Shown here piece after piece: positions 1 through 28,892 of a stretch of DNA of 64,000 nt. A program made the translations under genes and the position numbers. This stretch comes from Cristatella mucedo. Its lineage: Eukaryota; Bryozoa; Phylactolaemata; Cristatellidae. Each line of letters starts with the position of its first letter. The stretch's first letter is position 1. Under the pieces are notes generated by a model that was not told the origin of the DNA, did no database searches, and saw only the letters and a program-made list of their open reading frames with translations. Location of the stretch: positions 927,001-991,000 of the forward strand of contig WPIO01000138.1 of NCBI GenBank assembly GCA_009760855.2, in the 5' to 3' direction.

Positions 1-1840
1 TGTAGAGGCTTCCATATACATGTTCAGAAATTCTTCAATTTTTGGAAGAGAATTCTGCAACAGACAAAAAAATGCTAGTAGTGGTTGGTATCGGGAGGCA
101 AGAACTGGTCCAGTTAATTGCCTGTGTGCCACTCTGCTGTCCTGTGTGTGAGGTTTGCCCACACATCTCCCAAGAATTAACGACCTTTCCTACCGACAGT
201 ATGGATCAGCCGACCTCTGATCCACTTAACTCTACCAATTGCCTCATTACTATAGCTGATGTTTAGTGTTGTCTGGTGAAAACAAGCTGCTCACTTATCA
301 TCCCATTGAAGTACATACTGGGTATTAGTACTTAGGCTACTGAGTAAAAAAGTGTTTGGAAAAAAACGGGTGCTGAAGTCCAGTACAACGATCTGTCTTT
401 CTTCTTTAGAGTGCGCTTACATTTCGGTGACGTGTTTCTTGTAAAACTCTGCCAATATTGTTGAATCTTATGATATACGGCTTGAACAATATAGGCAATG
501 TATTACCCCAAGCATCGCACCGAAATTTATGCACAGTGTGAAGAGGAAATGCTGATCTTTGGGCTGCATCTGTTATTTATAGTTGGCAGCATCGCATGCA
601 GGCCATGTACACTTACACACTTTTCCAGTTATCCTGTCCAGTTTAGCAGCATTAAGGCATTGCTATTGTTTAAGTCTATTTAGTAACTACAGATTTAGGC
701 AAGGTGAAGAAACTCAAGTTACTTCGGATGAGTTTTTAGGATTCGGTCTGGTCCACAGTTGAAATTTCTACTCACGATAACCTCGAGTGTTAGGCACTAT
801 ATACACATAAGGGACTTGAGTACATATGCACTGGCCATAGCTTTATATGTTGAGCTCACTATTTCTTGGCTCGGCAGTGCTGTGCAAACCGGTATACTTC
901 CTCTGCCAAATTCTAATGTCTGGAACAAAACATCTTTTGGAACTCTTCACCCTTTCATCTGCTCTTTTTCTTACTTCGACCTAGAAAGAAATTTTCTCTT
1001 GTATTCCAAAATATAGTATATCGAATCTTGTTCGCACCTTGGAGTTGGAGTGGATTTAATTCTGTCGAACCGTCTTCTAAGATTTGCAAGTCAGTGACTA
1101 AAACCTTTGTTATCACCTTGCAGGGATTTCTTTACCAGGTGTACTGTAGTTAGCTTAATCAATCGACTGTCTCTGATAGGGATTGCTGGTGTCGACTTAG
1201 CCTGCCAATTGTTCTGTCAATCCCATCATGATATTCGTGGTTGTGATCCAACATGCTAAGCCTTCGGATAGTTTTGGCATCTCGATATCATTTGTTATTA
1301 CAGCTGTTATAATGAAGGGCAACCACCCTGACCATTCTTGTGTAGCTCTTGAGTTCAGCAGCCTTTGGTATTGCTCCACTCACAGTGGTACCAGCCGATA
1401 GTGTCATTTCTTCCCCAGAGCTAGAAGTAAATGGTTTTACCGTTGCTAAGGTGTCTTCTTTGTTTAAAATTCAGCTGGACAGGCACTGCTTTTGAAGAAT
1501 GAGGTTTCTTTATCGACTTCAGACGATCAAACGTGGTTTGCTTGATTAGTGACTGCTGGTTCCCTTAACCTTGCCTGGATCTTTGGGACTCACTTGTACT
1601 TACCTGTCATCGGAGGTGACATACAATGTTGGATCGCCAATAATTATAAGACAGGTTGTGTGCTTTTGCATCGAATATCCAGCGGGTCTCACTTTAGTTT
1701 AATGTGCTCCAATGTAGCTCAATTTTTTGGAACCATGGGCAATTACTTTGAAATTGCCATGTAGACGCTCTTTCTATATCCTCGTTGAGTGATGGCTTTA
1801 CAGATCTCACCGGTGGGAAGCATAGACTTTACCAGTTGCT
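1..1840. other. Non-coding, no recognised feature
   Basis: Short frames only (at most 85 codons), without recognisable domains or splice-linked exons. The missing 5' exon of MLX could lie here, but none of the short frames resembles an MLX N-terminus. Confidence 0.5.
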
Positions 1841-1844
1841 ATGA

Positions 1845-1846
<2 letters not shown>

Positions 1847-1904
<58 letters not shown>
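1847..1904. repeat. (CT)n microsatellite
   Basis: About 58 bp of uninterrupted CT dinucleotides. Confidence 0.97.
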
Positions 1905-1907
<3 letters not shown>

Positions 1908-2035
1908 ATTTTACTTTGGTTATGGCCAGTTTGTATAGTTGGTCATTGGTCCCCTTAATTTGCAGTAACCATTATCAGCTTGTACTTGCAGAAAATGTAA
2001 ATTGTATCACTTACCAATTGACATGCTTTCTTTCC

Positions 2036-2125
2036 GGCAGAGTTTATATAGAGTGCCTAGAAAGAGATTTGTTTTCTTAGTGCTCTATGTAAATATTTGA
2101 TTATGTTATTATTTTCATTATTAAT
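2036..2125 (+). mobile_element. LINE A 3' tail, 5'-truncated
   Basis: The sequence agtgcctagaaagagattt, followed by an AT-rich trinucleotide run, matches the conserved 3' end of the LINE A copies at 7080-7142 and 39115-39182. Only the last 90 bp remain. Confidence 0.65.
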
Positions 2126-3838
2126 ATTCTTGTAAGTTTGTGAGACCCCATTGATTAGCTTACCAGCTTAGCCTGTACTGGGTTTGCTAGAACTTTTGGC
2201 ATTCTGGTACCCATCTGCCCTCACAGGCACCCACTGCTGTTCTTGCACATAGTCTTGCTTCTAACTTTATCTGTTACATCGGCACTTAATGAAAGGGATA
2301 GTAACTTCTTTGGCTTTAATTGTTACTGTGTTTGCTTAGCTCTGGGCCATCAGACCTAGAGCCTGAACCTCATTGCCTCTTCTGCTAGTCTGATGAGTCA
2401 TCTGTTGCTCGTTAGAGGCAGAATTCCGAGCTTGAGTGATGGCCAGTCGGCCTGCAGTGTCAGCATTTCCTGAATCCGAATTGATCAGGTTGAGCTTGAA
2501 GCCTTTATTGGAGCCATAGCTACTTTCTCAGCAGTTATTCTGGTAAGGTAGGTGTCTCTTCTGGATACTTGTCAGGTATCTGTACTTTAATTAAACCTTA
2601 ACTAACGCCAGATAGCAGCCTACTATGACTGCTATCTGATCGGCATTCATTGAGATGCTTAAGCCTGTGAGTAGTTCTCCGGCATCCCATTAATGGTCCC
2701 TTGAGTGGTTCGGTCAGCCAAGTAGTAGCTAGCTCTAAGCTTGGGTAAACCTCATTAGAATGAGCCAGTAGGCCTCTGCTGGTGCCGTCCTGCCCTTTTT
2801 ACTTCCACTATATTTCCTCCACTATATTCTCTCACTATTATTTTGTCTACTCTTGGTGTACTCGTTTAGCTAGTAGGTAGAGGCATTAGTACAGAGCTCG
2901 GTTCCTCGTTGTGTTGGCATGAAATTCGTTGGAAGACAACGGGTGGCTGTTACTGGCTCAAGTAAACTCCCAACACTGCACTGCAGTGCCAGCATGCACA
3001 AACCCCTGTGCACACAGAGGACTGCTTTAGTCAACAGCCCAGATGTAGATACACTAATGGTGATACTGTGAACCAGACGGAGCTGTGGCAGGTCTCCAAG
3101 AGGTCACTACGCATTGCTAAACCAGGATGGCACATCAAGCTGGCATCTTGGTGGATCCGACTGATAACCAGATTAATGTGTGACCATCGTCAGGACTAGA
3201 GTGAGATGCCAGCTGACCTTTTTTCGAGGCGATCACATGGTAGTTAACAGATAATGTACAAACATAGTAAAACATGTCACTTAAATATTATAAAAATAGC
3301 ACTTGAATAAATTAGGAACACCATAGTAGCCTATTGCATGGCAAATTACTAATGGCGCACCTGAGACCGTACGTATACCGTATTGCCACAATTGTTTCAA
3401 ACTCCGTGGCCTGTTACCCTCCCTGGTTACATATAGCTTAGGAGCTTTAGCCCATATGACCTGCCCCATTTTAATACTCCTTATGTCTAGCGATTGTAAG
3501 ATATACTTTGTGCTTTAATGTGCTGATGCTACGTATAACTAGCAGGATATATACTATCGATTGTACTCAGGATAGGCTACGTCATTCTCTTTGAATTATG
3601 TTGAATTTACATGGGTTTTACCTCTGCAAACACACAGTTACTGCTTCATGCCCAACTGTGAGCCCTCATGGCTGCATGCCTCCTATGCACACTCACTGTG
3701 TTTGTTGATTTAAGTTCGTAAACTGTGCTTTGTATGGTTTCGTTTAGAACATCTGCAACCATGTATAGAGCCCTCTTGACTACATCAGAAGTCTTCCATC
3801 TTCTATGGCACCCTATTGACTGGAATCAGCTTGTTAAT

Positions 3839-3840
<2 letters not shown>
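2126..3840. other. Non-coding, no recognised feature
   Basis: Nothing recognisable beyond short open frames. The short near-repeat actatatttcctcc/actatattctctc near 2807-2835 is minor. Confidence 0.5.

Positions 3841-3911
<71 letters not shown>
3841..3911. repeat. (CT)n microsatellite
   Basis: About 71 bp of CT dinucleotides, 440 bp upstream of the first visible MLX exon. The long GAGA-reading frame across it on the - strand is an artefact. Confidence 0.97.
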
Positions 3912-3913
<2 letters not shown>

Positions 3914-4352
3914 GGGCGCATCTGCAATCCTTTGGCTCTGGTGTAAATTGATGGCAGTTGTCCGGAAGGAAACACATTAGCTCGAACCATCCGTGGATGC
4001 TGCTCATGTGTGGAAGAGATCGCTCACGGCGCATGTGTTGTTCTAGTGCTTTCACAGCCGATGCAGCTGCTTGTGAGTATGGAGCCACGTTCGGGAAAAA
4101 AGTGTGTAACAACATACCCAACGTCATGCAATTTAACAGTGTTAACCTTGTAGCGAATGCCTGTACCCAGTTGCCGAATTGCTTTGCATGCCCATAAGTT
4201 TCATAGCATCACTCCTTGATTCTTCTTGGCCTTTGCCGGCTAACCCAGCTGGTACTGATGGTTCTCACTTCTGGGTATTCTAATGAGCTGGTTCGTGCAT
4301 AGCTGTTGCAGTGCTGTTGGCTGTAGCAAATTGCCAGCCTGTTTCTTGACAG

Positions 4353-12430
<8,078 letters not shown>

Positions 12431-12852
12431 CGCACAAGTTTGTCCTCTTCTGCCTTTGCTGGCTCCACTGAAGTGCCGACTCCAGAACTTCATCCGCCCC
12501 CTGCACACGTCTGCTTCTTTTACGCTTGCATTACCTTGTAATATAGGCCGGCTTTGTAAGTCTGAGTATGTGTGTGCGTGCACGCAAATGCCCGCGCTTG
12601 CGGCCGTATATGCACGAGAGTTTGAGTGCACGAGTTTGTGGGTGTGTGTTTGTGCATGTGCGCGCATGTGAGGGCACGAGTGTGTGCGTGTGTTCGTGTG
12701 CGCAATTGTGAGTGCGAACATATTCGATCGAATCCCAAGCATATAAAAAAAAATGTCCGTGATGGCGCTGCGACTTTTACAATAAATATTAGTGACTATG
12801 TTACACAAATTGCACGTGAAACTGTCGGCCTTCTTTTGGTTCTCCCCTGCAT
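12431..12852. other. 3' UTR / intergenic gap between convergent genes
   Basis: Contains a TG-rich degenerate stretch (12560-12720) and the AATAAA at 12781. No coding signal was seen. Confidence 0.6.
12781..12786 (+). promoter_or_regulatory. Candidate polyadenylation signal for MLX
   Basis: Canonical AATAAA, 350 bp after the MLX stop and 67 bp before the stop codon of the converging phosphatase gene. No matching signal on the - strand was noticed for the phosphatase in the same gap. Confidence 0.5.
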
Positions 12853-22721
<9,869 letters not shown>

Positions 22722-23156
22722 CAGAGAGCCCCTTGCGTCCGAAGCAGCGCCCGAGCTTAGACGGAGGTTCGGCAGCAGCTTCGCGAGCCAGGGGCGTCCG
22801 AGCTGGGCGGCCACGGGGCGGCCGCTCTAGCGCACAGCTCACAACTCACATGATCAAAGCTCGAGGATGAACTGTGCAGCGTTCGGCGAGACATCGCTCC
22901 TACATAGAGGGTAAAGCTGGGCCACGTCCCGAAGGAGGCGGATTTTATCGATCGCCTCCGGCGTGGTGGCCAATAGCTGAAGAGACTTGAGCTTGGCTTG
23001 ACACGCCCCCTCAAACAACCGGCAAATGGTACACCTGGCTGACCTGACTGGCTGCACTCAGCCTGCCTCGCCTGCCTGCAGCTTCGAGGGCTGGATACAG
23101 TAGGTTCTTCTTCTCATCAATTCGAGCCTCTGCTTACTCACCACCGCCCGTGCGTC

Positions 23157-23320
23157 GCAGCCTAGAGGTAAGGTGCTCCCTCTTCAAGACCCCCAAGTCG
23201 TGGGTTCGAGTCCTGAAGTGGGCAATGCTGCATTGCCTACTACAAGCTGCGACGGTAGCCAGTGAGACTATTCTGCCACTATATCACTGAGGTTGTTGAA
23301 TCACTTCTTTGGCGGCATTC
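23157..23320 (+). mobile_element. tRNA-derived SINE
   Basis: A-box-like agaggtaaggtgctc and B box gtgggttcgagtcctga sit at tRNA spacing, then the family body and an end atatcactgaggttgttgaa. There is no clover-leaf acceptor end, so this is a SINE and not a tRNA gene. Confidence 0.8.
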
Positions 23321-23389
23321 GCATGACCGCGGCGACTCGCTGCAGACAAGAGTGTATGGAGGCTCCAACCCCCCTCTCTTGAAGTGTCG

Positions 23390-23702
23390 GGAGGCTACTG
23401 TTGTGTGTGCTTGTTGCTTCCTTGCCACTGATGTGTGCCCCCCTCTCGGCAGGTGGTTGGGCTGTTGGCTCGGTGTGGCCTTTGATGTGGGCATGTGGCC
23501 CACCACGGTGGCTCACCACGGATGCACTCCCTTATCTGTGGTGAGTCAGCCCTAGCTCATATATGTGCCCGCTGGGGGAATAAAGATTTGAGTCTTGTTC
23601 ACTGCTCACGTTCACCACTCACGTTCGCCCCCTTTTGTCTTCGTGTCTCCGTGAGACCACTAGCGCTGCTGCAGCCGGAGACACAGTAACACAACACTAC
23701 AC
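23390..23702 (+). mobile_element. Possible solo LTR
   Basis: A segment starting TGTCGGGAGGCTACTG and ending near ACACAACACTACA. It carries a TATA-like catatatgtg (about 23557) and AATAAAG (23579), followed by T/C-rich sequence, an arrangement seen in invertebrate LTRs. No second copy is in the window and no target duplication was found. Confidence 0.3.
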
Positions 23703-24420
23703 TCCCCCTCGCCGAAGTGTGCATTAAGAAACAACGGCCCGGAAGGATTACTGCACAATGCATTGACTTAATTTTCCTAGCCAGCATGGCAACATGCATA
23801 TCCAAAGAGCGGTTTCAGAGTACAGTACTCCATAATACATGCAATAACCAGAATCCGTTAGGGTGTCTCTAAAAGAAGCTATTACCGTTAATCGCCCATG
23901 CTGTCGGAGTAACCGGAACCGAGTTAACTTGCCTTGATAACTTCCGTTAGGTGAAAACTAGCGAAACATGGGCGTAGCCACACGTTTATTCCGAATAAGA
24001 CAATGTATCCCATTAAAGAAAAGTTGCTGTTCGGACGTTAGTAATAAGGGCGACCCATGCTCGAGGGATTTCTTCTGAGTGGGTGTTTTTCCCACCACCC
24101 TGCTGACTCCCGGATGGGTCTGGCCGAAGCGACTGGCAGGCAGTCCTACAAAAGTGAAAGCAGTTCAAGCTATTCTCTCCGAGAGCATCGGCTTTGGCCC
24201 GCGAGAAGCCCGACAGCGATTCTCACGTATCTGGCTGTCTTCCTGCCTGGCAGAGTCTACCCGAGGATAGGCTCTAGAGACTTTTCCTGCTCGGGCGTGA
24301 GTGGGCAGCGACGTGGCTACGCTCGAGAGGAGAGAATCCGCATCGCTCCAATTGGTGCAACAAAGGCTGCTGGCCAGTGCGAGTGCTTCTCCAGATAAAA
24401 GCCGTCACTTTAATTCCAAA
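23703..24420. other. No recognised feature
   Basis: Short GC-rich open frames at 24057-24398 without recognisable domains. Confidence 0.4.
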
Positions 24421-24426
24421 TATATA

Positions 24427-24441
24427 TGTGTGTGTGTGGCG

Positions 24442-24492
<51 letters not shown>

Positions 24493-24503
24493 TGTGTGTT
24501 TGA

Positions 24504-24602
<99 letters not shown>
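24427..24602. repeat. Compound (GT)n-(GA)n microsatellite
   Basis: About 160 bp of GT repeats with several interruptions, passing into GA repeats at 24589-24601. Confidence 0.97.
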
Positions 24603-24637
24603 GATGTGGGTGGTTGGGTGTGCATGTGCGTGTGTAA

Positions 24638-24795
24638 AATTCATTTGTATAGTGCCCAAGGAGAACTTAATCTTCATTCATGCACTTCAAATGCGCCTAG
24701 CAGGGCTCGAGCCCACTACCTCAGTAGATTAAAAGCGAGCACCTGCCCCCCAGAGCAGAAACCTGGATCGAGCCAGCGAGCGGCTCAAGCGGGTT
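24638..24795 (-). mobile_element. tRNA-derived SINE with LINE A-like 3' end
   Basis: On -, the tRNA-like half includes gggctcgagcccactacctc in reverse. The far end on + reads aaattcatttgtatag and gagaacttaatcttc, which resembles the LINE A terminal block. The same arrangement is seen at 39405-39565. Confidence 0.6.
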
Positions 24796-24799
24796 GACT

Positions 24800-26035
24800 T
24801 CGCCATGCGCCCGCTCTTAAGATGGGAAAATCCAGTGAGCGACGCCGACGTTTTAAAGAGGCGAGTCCATCTCTCGAGTTGCTGAAGATTTTCGTTGCAG
24901 ACTGTTATACAGAGAAGGACTTCAGGGGCGGCAGGCCCTAAGCCGGCAGCGTCCGGCTTTCCTAAAAGGAGCAAACTCATCGCTTGAGACGCGTGAGTCG
25001 GAGTAAGCTTTCCGGAGGCACGCCCCTGCTTCGCGGAGCGCTGGGTGCACCCAAAAATAAAGAATAACGATATTTTAGAGGGTTCGGAACGCTGGTCACA
25101 GGAGACTGTGTAGTACGGAGACTTAAAAGTCTGTCCGCCTCTAAAAGTTGTCTAGTGGAATGGAATGCATCTTCCTCTGTAACTCTCACAAGATCCATAA
25201 TGACTAAATAAGTGGGTGTGATCCGGGATAGTTTTCTACAGCACTCAAAAAACTGGATAACTTTCGGGTATGCATAGCGTCTAGCCCAAGTCTCAGCTTC
25301 GCCTTCGCCTGCTTGCCTGCTTGCGACAGACCGCGGTCGAGCTATCTGCAGGATATTAAGACGCCGTGTCGGTCCCGGATGCTTTAGAGCCCTCGCGGAC
25401 TAGCGTCACTACTCGCAGCTCTAGCGCTTTAGCGCTCTAGCGCTTGGTCTAGCACAGGCTGGACAAAGCGGGTTGCCATCAGGGGGCCGACCCGCCCCAT
25501 GTAGATTGGCTATCGACCTCGTAGTCCAGCTTCGCACGGCTAAAACGCCACCTGCGAACTAAGGTGCGTGCCCTAATACCGGGTGCGGACGACGCTTTGT
25601 CAATCCACCCCGCGCCCAGCAAACCGATGCCGTCGCGCGAACGATCGAGCTACTGCCGATGTAGCCACGGACTAGAGGGGTGGGGTCACGTGCTTCGGCC
25701 GTCCCGAAAATGCCTGCCCTACTGCGTTTACGCTATCGAGTTTCCTCCTAATGCAAATGCAGCTGCGTTTATACTATCGAGTGTCATCCTAAACCGACGC
25801 CGCCGATTTCGTGCTGACTTCTTTTCGGTTTGGGCAACTACATCATCTCATACTGGGGGGGGGGAGAAGCCAAATCGACCGGCAGTCATGACGGAGAAGC
25901 TTCGCCTACTTTTTTTTGTATCAGCGTTGTATCAGCCGACCAATCAAAACCCCCGCCAGCGCCATGCAGAACCCATGACCAAAGCAACAATAGCTGACGT
26001 TACTAGGCTCGTGTTACCGGTAGATTGAGGCGTTC
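24800..26035. other. GC-rich stretch with an unassigned + strand open frame
   Basis: 25564-26028 (+) is open for about 154 codons but shows no recognisable domain. The frame is broken by simple C/G/T runs and contains a 37-bp near-duplication (gctatcgagtttcctcctaa / ctatcgagtgtcatcctaaa). The palindromic gcgctttagcgctctagcgc lies at 25423-25446. Not called as a gene. Confidence 0.3.
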
Positions 26036-26239
26036 CGTGCAAGTCCCCGTTCATGGGGTGGTAATTAGGGTCTCTGAAACACATTTTTGAAAAACACCTG
26101 TTAAGTGTTTTAAATTTTCAAAACAGCTATCTACAGCTGTTGTTGCTGGTTTTTTCCAATTTTATACTAATTTTAAGGTCGATAACTTATTTCTGTGACG
26201 AACACCGTTTTACTATATAGTGTATATCTCTTTCGTGAT

Positions 26240-27055
26240 AAGTTCTAAATCAATAGGTTTCTATTTCTTATAACAATATTTTAGGAATATAAGTGAATTG
26301 AGTGACTTGTCTGAGAGACGCGATCTTAATTGTGTACAGTAAATCGTACAGACCAAAAAAAAACTCTTTTCACGTCCGTCGATGTCGGTTGAATGAATGT
26401 AATTGAGTTGTACAATGTCTTGAGGTTTTCAGTGGGCTTGCCAGAGTTCTGAAGAACGTAAATTTGGACTTGAGGCCGTTTGAAACGGCCTTGACCGTCA
26501 ATTGATTATCCATCTTTTTGAAGCTTCAAATTCAATTCATCTTGAAGAGACAAGTTCATACTTTTAGAATCATCTAACGACTGTTCAACGACAACTTCTT
26601 CATCGTTGACTCCAAATAGACGAGACGCTAGATTTCTCGAGAAACATAGCATAGCTTTTTAAGGGGCGACAGGTGAATTTTTGAGACTGTACACAAGGTT
26701 CATGGCATCCTTGTTCAATCGTTCTTCGACGCCACTGTTTAAATTTTAGATGAGCATGGTAGTAATTTCATTATTCAGGTTAGAGATTTTCTCAACAGCG
26801 AGTTTTACAGGTTTTATTGCCTTCAGAAGAGTTTTGACAGCTTTAAAATCCATTGTCTCGATCACTTTCAGCGCCTTGAATTTGGTTAGTTTCTCGGGGA
26901 TGGAGACTTGTGTCTTTATTAGCGGCTCTAACGTTGTTGGGATGTATTTCCAGCGCATCTTTGTGTCATGATGCAGTTCAATCTCGCATCCGAACTCTGC
27001 TTTTAATTCGGATTGATAGATATAGTTTCGAACAGGCAGCGTCGGCAAGGAGGAA
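26240..27055 (-). pseudogene. hAT-type transposase relic, C-terminal part
   Basis: On -, AELGCEIE-like and MRWKYIPTTLEPL segments are followed by LLKAIKPVKLAVEKISN. After stops come TENLKTLYNSITFIQPTSTD and, in a shifted frame, LRSRLSDKSLNSLIFLKY. The last two are the hAT C-terminal dimerisation signature (PTST-x-x-E/K-R-x-F-S ... R-x-R-L). Several stops and at least one frameshift in a T run (26357) show that it is dead. tagggtctctgaaa at 26066 could be part of a terminal repeat, but the partner was not found. Confidence 0.75.
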
Positions 27056-27059
27056 GGTC

Positions 27060-27505
27060 GTTATTGTGACTCTGCTTTGCACTTCCCCTCTCCCAATTCT
27101 TGCTCCCTGCCAACCGCATGACTCCCTAGCAAGTTATGCAGTAGACCAGTGAATTAAAGAGTCTGGAGTGAAATGGTGCAAAAACTGAGAGAGGAGGTCG
27201 TGGTGGACAACTGCAAATATTACAGCACAATCTACGATGCATTCCGGGGTATCACGGATAAATAATTGCTTATAGTTTTTAGGAAGAGTATCTTCAGCCT
27301 TTGGCTGTCTAAGTACATAAAAGTAGCCAGACTTAAGGGCTACCGTGGCAAAGTTCTGCTAACATATTGCACAGCTTCAAATAGTTTTAAAGGTCAAGCT
27401 GTGGTTCTATTGCCAAAAGTGAAACTCGCAGGAAATACTATGCTTTAGTGAAGTCACACTCGTATGCTGGTCGCTGACCCACTCAATTCTCAGCTTTGAC
27501 GGGCC
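27060..27505. other. No recognised feature
   Basis: AT-rich sequence between the hAT relic and a SINE. No long frame or repeat family was seen. Confidence 0.4.
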
Positions 27506-27506
27506 A

Positions 27507-27665
27507 TAGCAGCCCAGGAGGTAAGGTGCTCACTCTTCGCGACCGATGTCGTGATTTTGAATCCTTCAGTGGGAAATTCTACATTTCCAACAGCAAGCAA
27601 TGGTGATAGATATTAGGGCTATTCTGCTGCTAAAGAAATGAGGCTGTTAAATCAGCCAATATTTT
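27507..27665 (+). mobile_element. tRNA-derived SINE
   Basis: aggaggtaaggtgctcactc, a decayed B box (gattttgaatcct), the family body, and an end aaatgaggctgttaaatcag with a T-rich tail. Confidence 0.75.
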
Positions 27666-28029
27666 TTTACCTTCGTGAGCAACAGTTTCTATTTCGTGCG
27701 ATGGCTTACACTAAAGTAGAGGTGACTGATCCAAATGTACTGTGGCTATCAATAAATCACACTGAGCTTGACAAAAAAAGGTGCTTTCCATCAAGTATAG
27801 AATAATCCCATCAGAGATCTTATGGGAATCTGCAGTCACCCCCCCCCCCAGCATACATTCCGGTTATAGATCGGTTCTGACCCTTTTTTGTTTTGGAGTT
27901 GACATTATTGGAGAGTGCTAACTCAGGGAAGCGATGACGTGCTGACGATGAACTCGCAAATGCCCAGCAGGAGAAGCACTAGAGGTGCCAGCATAAACAG
28001 CACAGCAGCAAACGAATCGTAGCATCAGC

Positions 28030-28245
28030 ATCAGGACCAGCATGCCTTTGTGCATGTGTGTGCTTGTGTGCGATTGCGTTTGTCCGTGAGACCGCGATAA
28101 TGCATGCATAATTGTATGTGTGCTGACATGTGTAAGAAAGTATTAGTGCTCCTGTGTGCATTTATGTATCTGTGCGTGTGTGCACTATATCGTGTGTGCT
28201 TGTATCTTAGTGTGTGTCCGTGAGTGTGCGTCTGTGCACGAGCAT
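28030..28245. repeat. Degenerate TG-rich repeat
   Basis: About 200 bp dominated by TG/TGTG units with frequent C/A substitutions, probably an aged GT microsatellite. Confidence 0.6.
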
Positions 28246-28282
28246 GCATAATCCAACGCCGTCACTTACTAGGGTCCGTAGA

Positions 28283-28815
28283 TAATGATAATAGTAATAA
28301 TAATGCACTTGGTAAAGCGCCCTCAGAGAACTCAATCTCTCTCTAGGCGCTTTACATTTGCTGCAAAGGTAAATGCAATTAAATGGTGAGTAAAATCATG
28401 CTTGACCAACAAACAAAGTGAATAACATGATTAGTGGTGACATGCACAGGGTCAGCATGCAAATGTGGTTAGTGGCAGCATGCACAATGTCAGCACGCAT
28501 AAGCACATCAAGGACAAATCACAGCGACCCACTAAATGCTGTCCTAAATAGGTGTGCTTTTAAATTCTTTTTAAATGTGGTCAGGTCAGAGGATGTTCTG
28601 ACGCATGTCGGGAGGGAGTTCCAGGCTTTGGGAGCATACGAACTAAATGCACGGTCTCCAAAGGATCTCAGGTCTGTGCGAGGTATTGGTCGACTGTTGG
28701 ATTCCGAAAAACGGGTGGTACTTGGCCTGGTGGGGGAGTATATCTGAGAGATAGGCTGGAGCTAAAGAATGAAGTGACCTAAAAGGGAGCGAAAAAACCT
28801 TAAAGTCAATTCATT
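28283..28815 (-). mobile_element. LINE A, 5'-truncated, - strand
   Basis: Begins at its ATT tail (read in reverse) and runs through the 3' UTR to the RT C-terminal block (ccttaaagtcaattcattg). It is head to head with the + copy at 28893. Confidence 0.9.
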
Positions 28816-28892
28816 GCTAACTTCCAATAAACAATATTTGGCCCTACGCAGAAGAATGCGTTATTGAAGATAGCTTCTTCGAATATGCATCA

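Noticed and set aside
4283-4352. Methionine at 4283 as the MLX start
   Set aside because: The segment between it and DDEES ends in a pyrimidine tract plus AG, reads as intron, and has no MLX-like N-terminal sequence. The exon is better started at 4353.
23157-23230. tRNA gene calls at A/B-box sites (also 42412, 61834)
   Set aside because: No complete clover-leaf acceptor stem. The same body and 3' end recur in all copies, which identifies them as SINEs.
25564-26028. 154-codon + frame as a gene
   Set aside because: No domain, composition shifts across homopolymer runs, and no neighbouring exon. Left unassigned.
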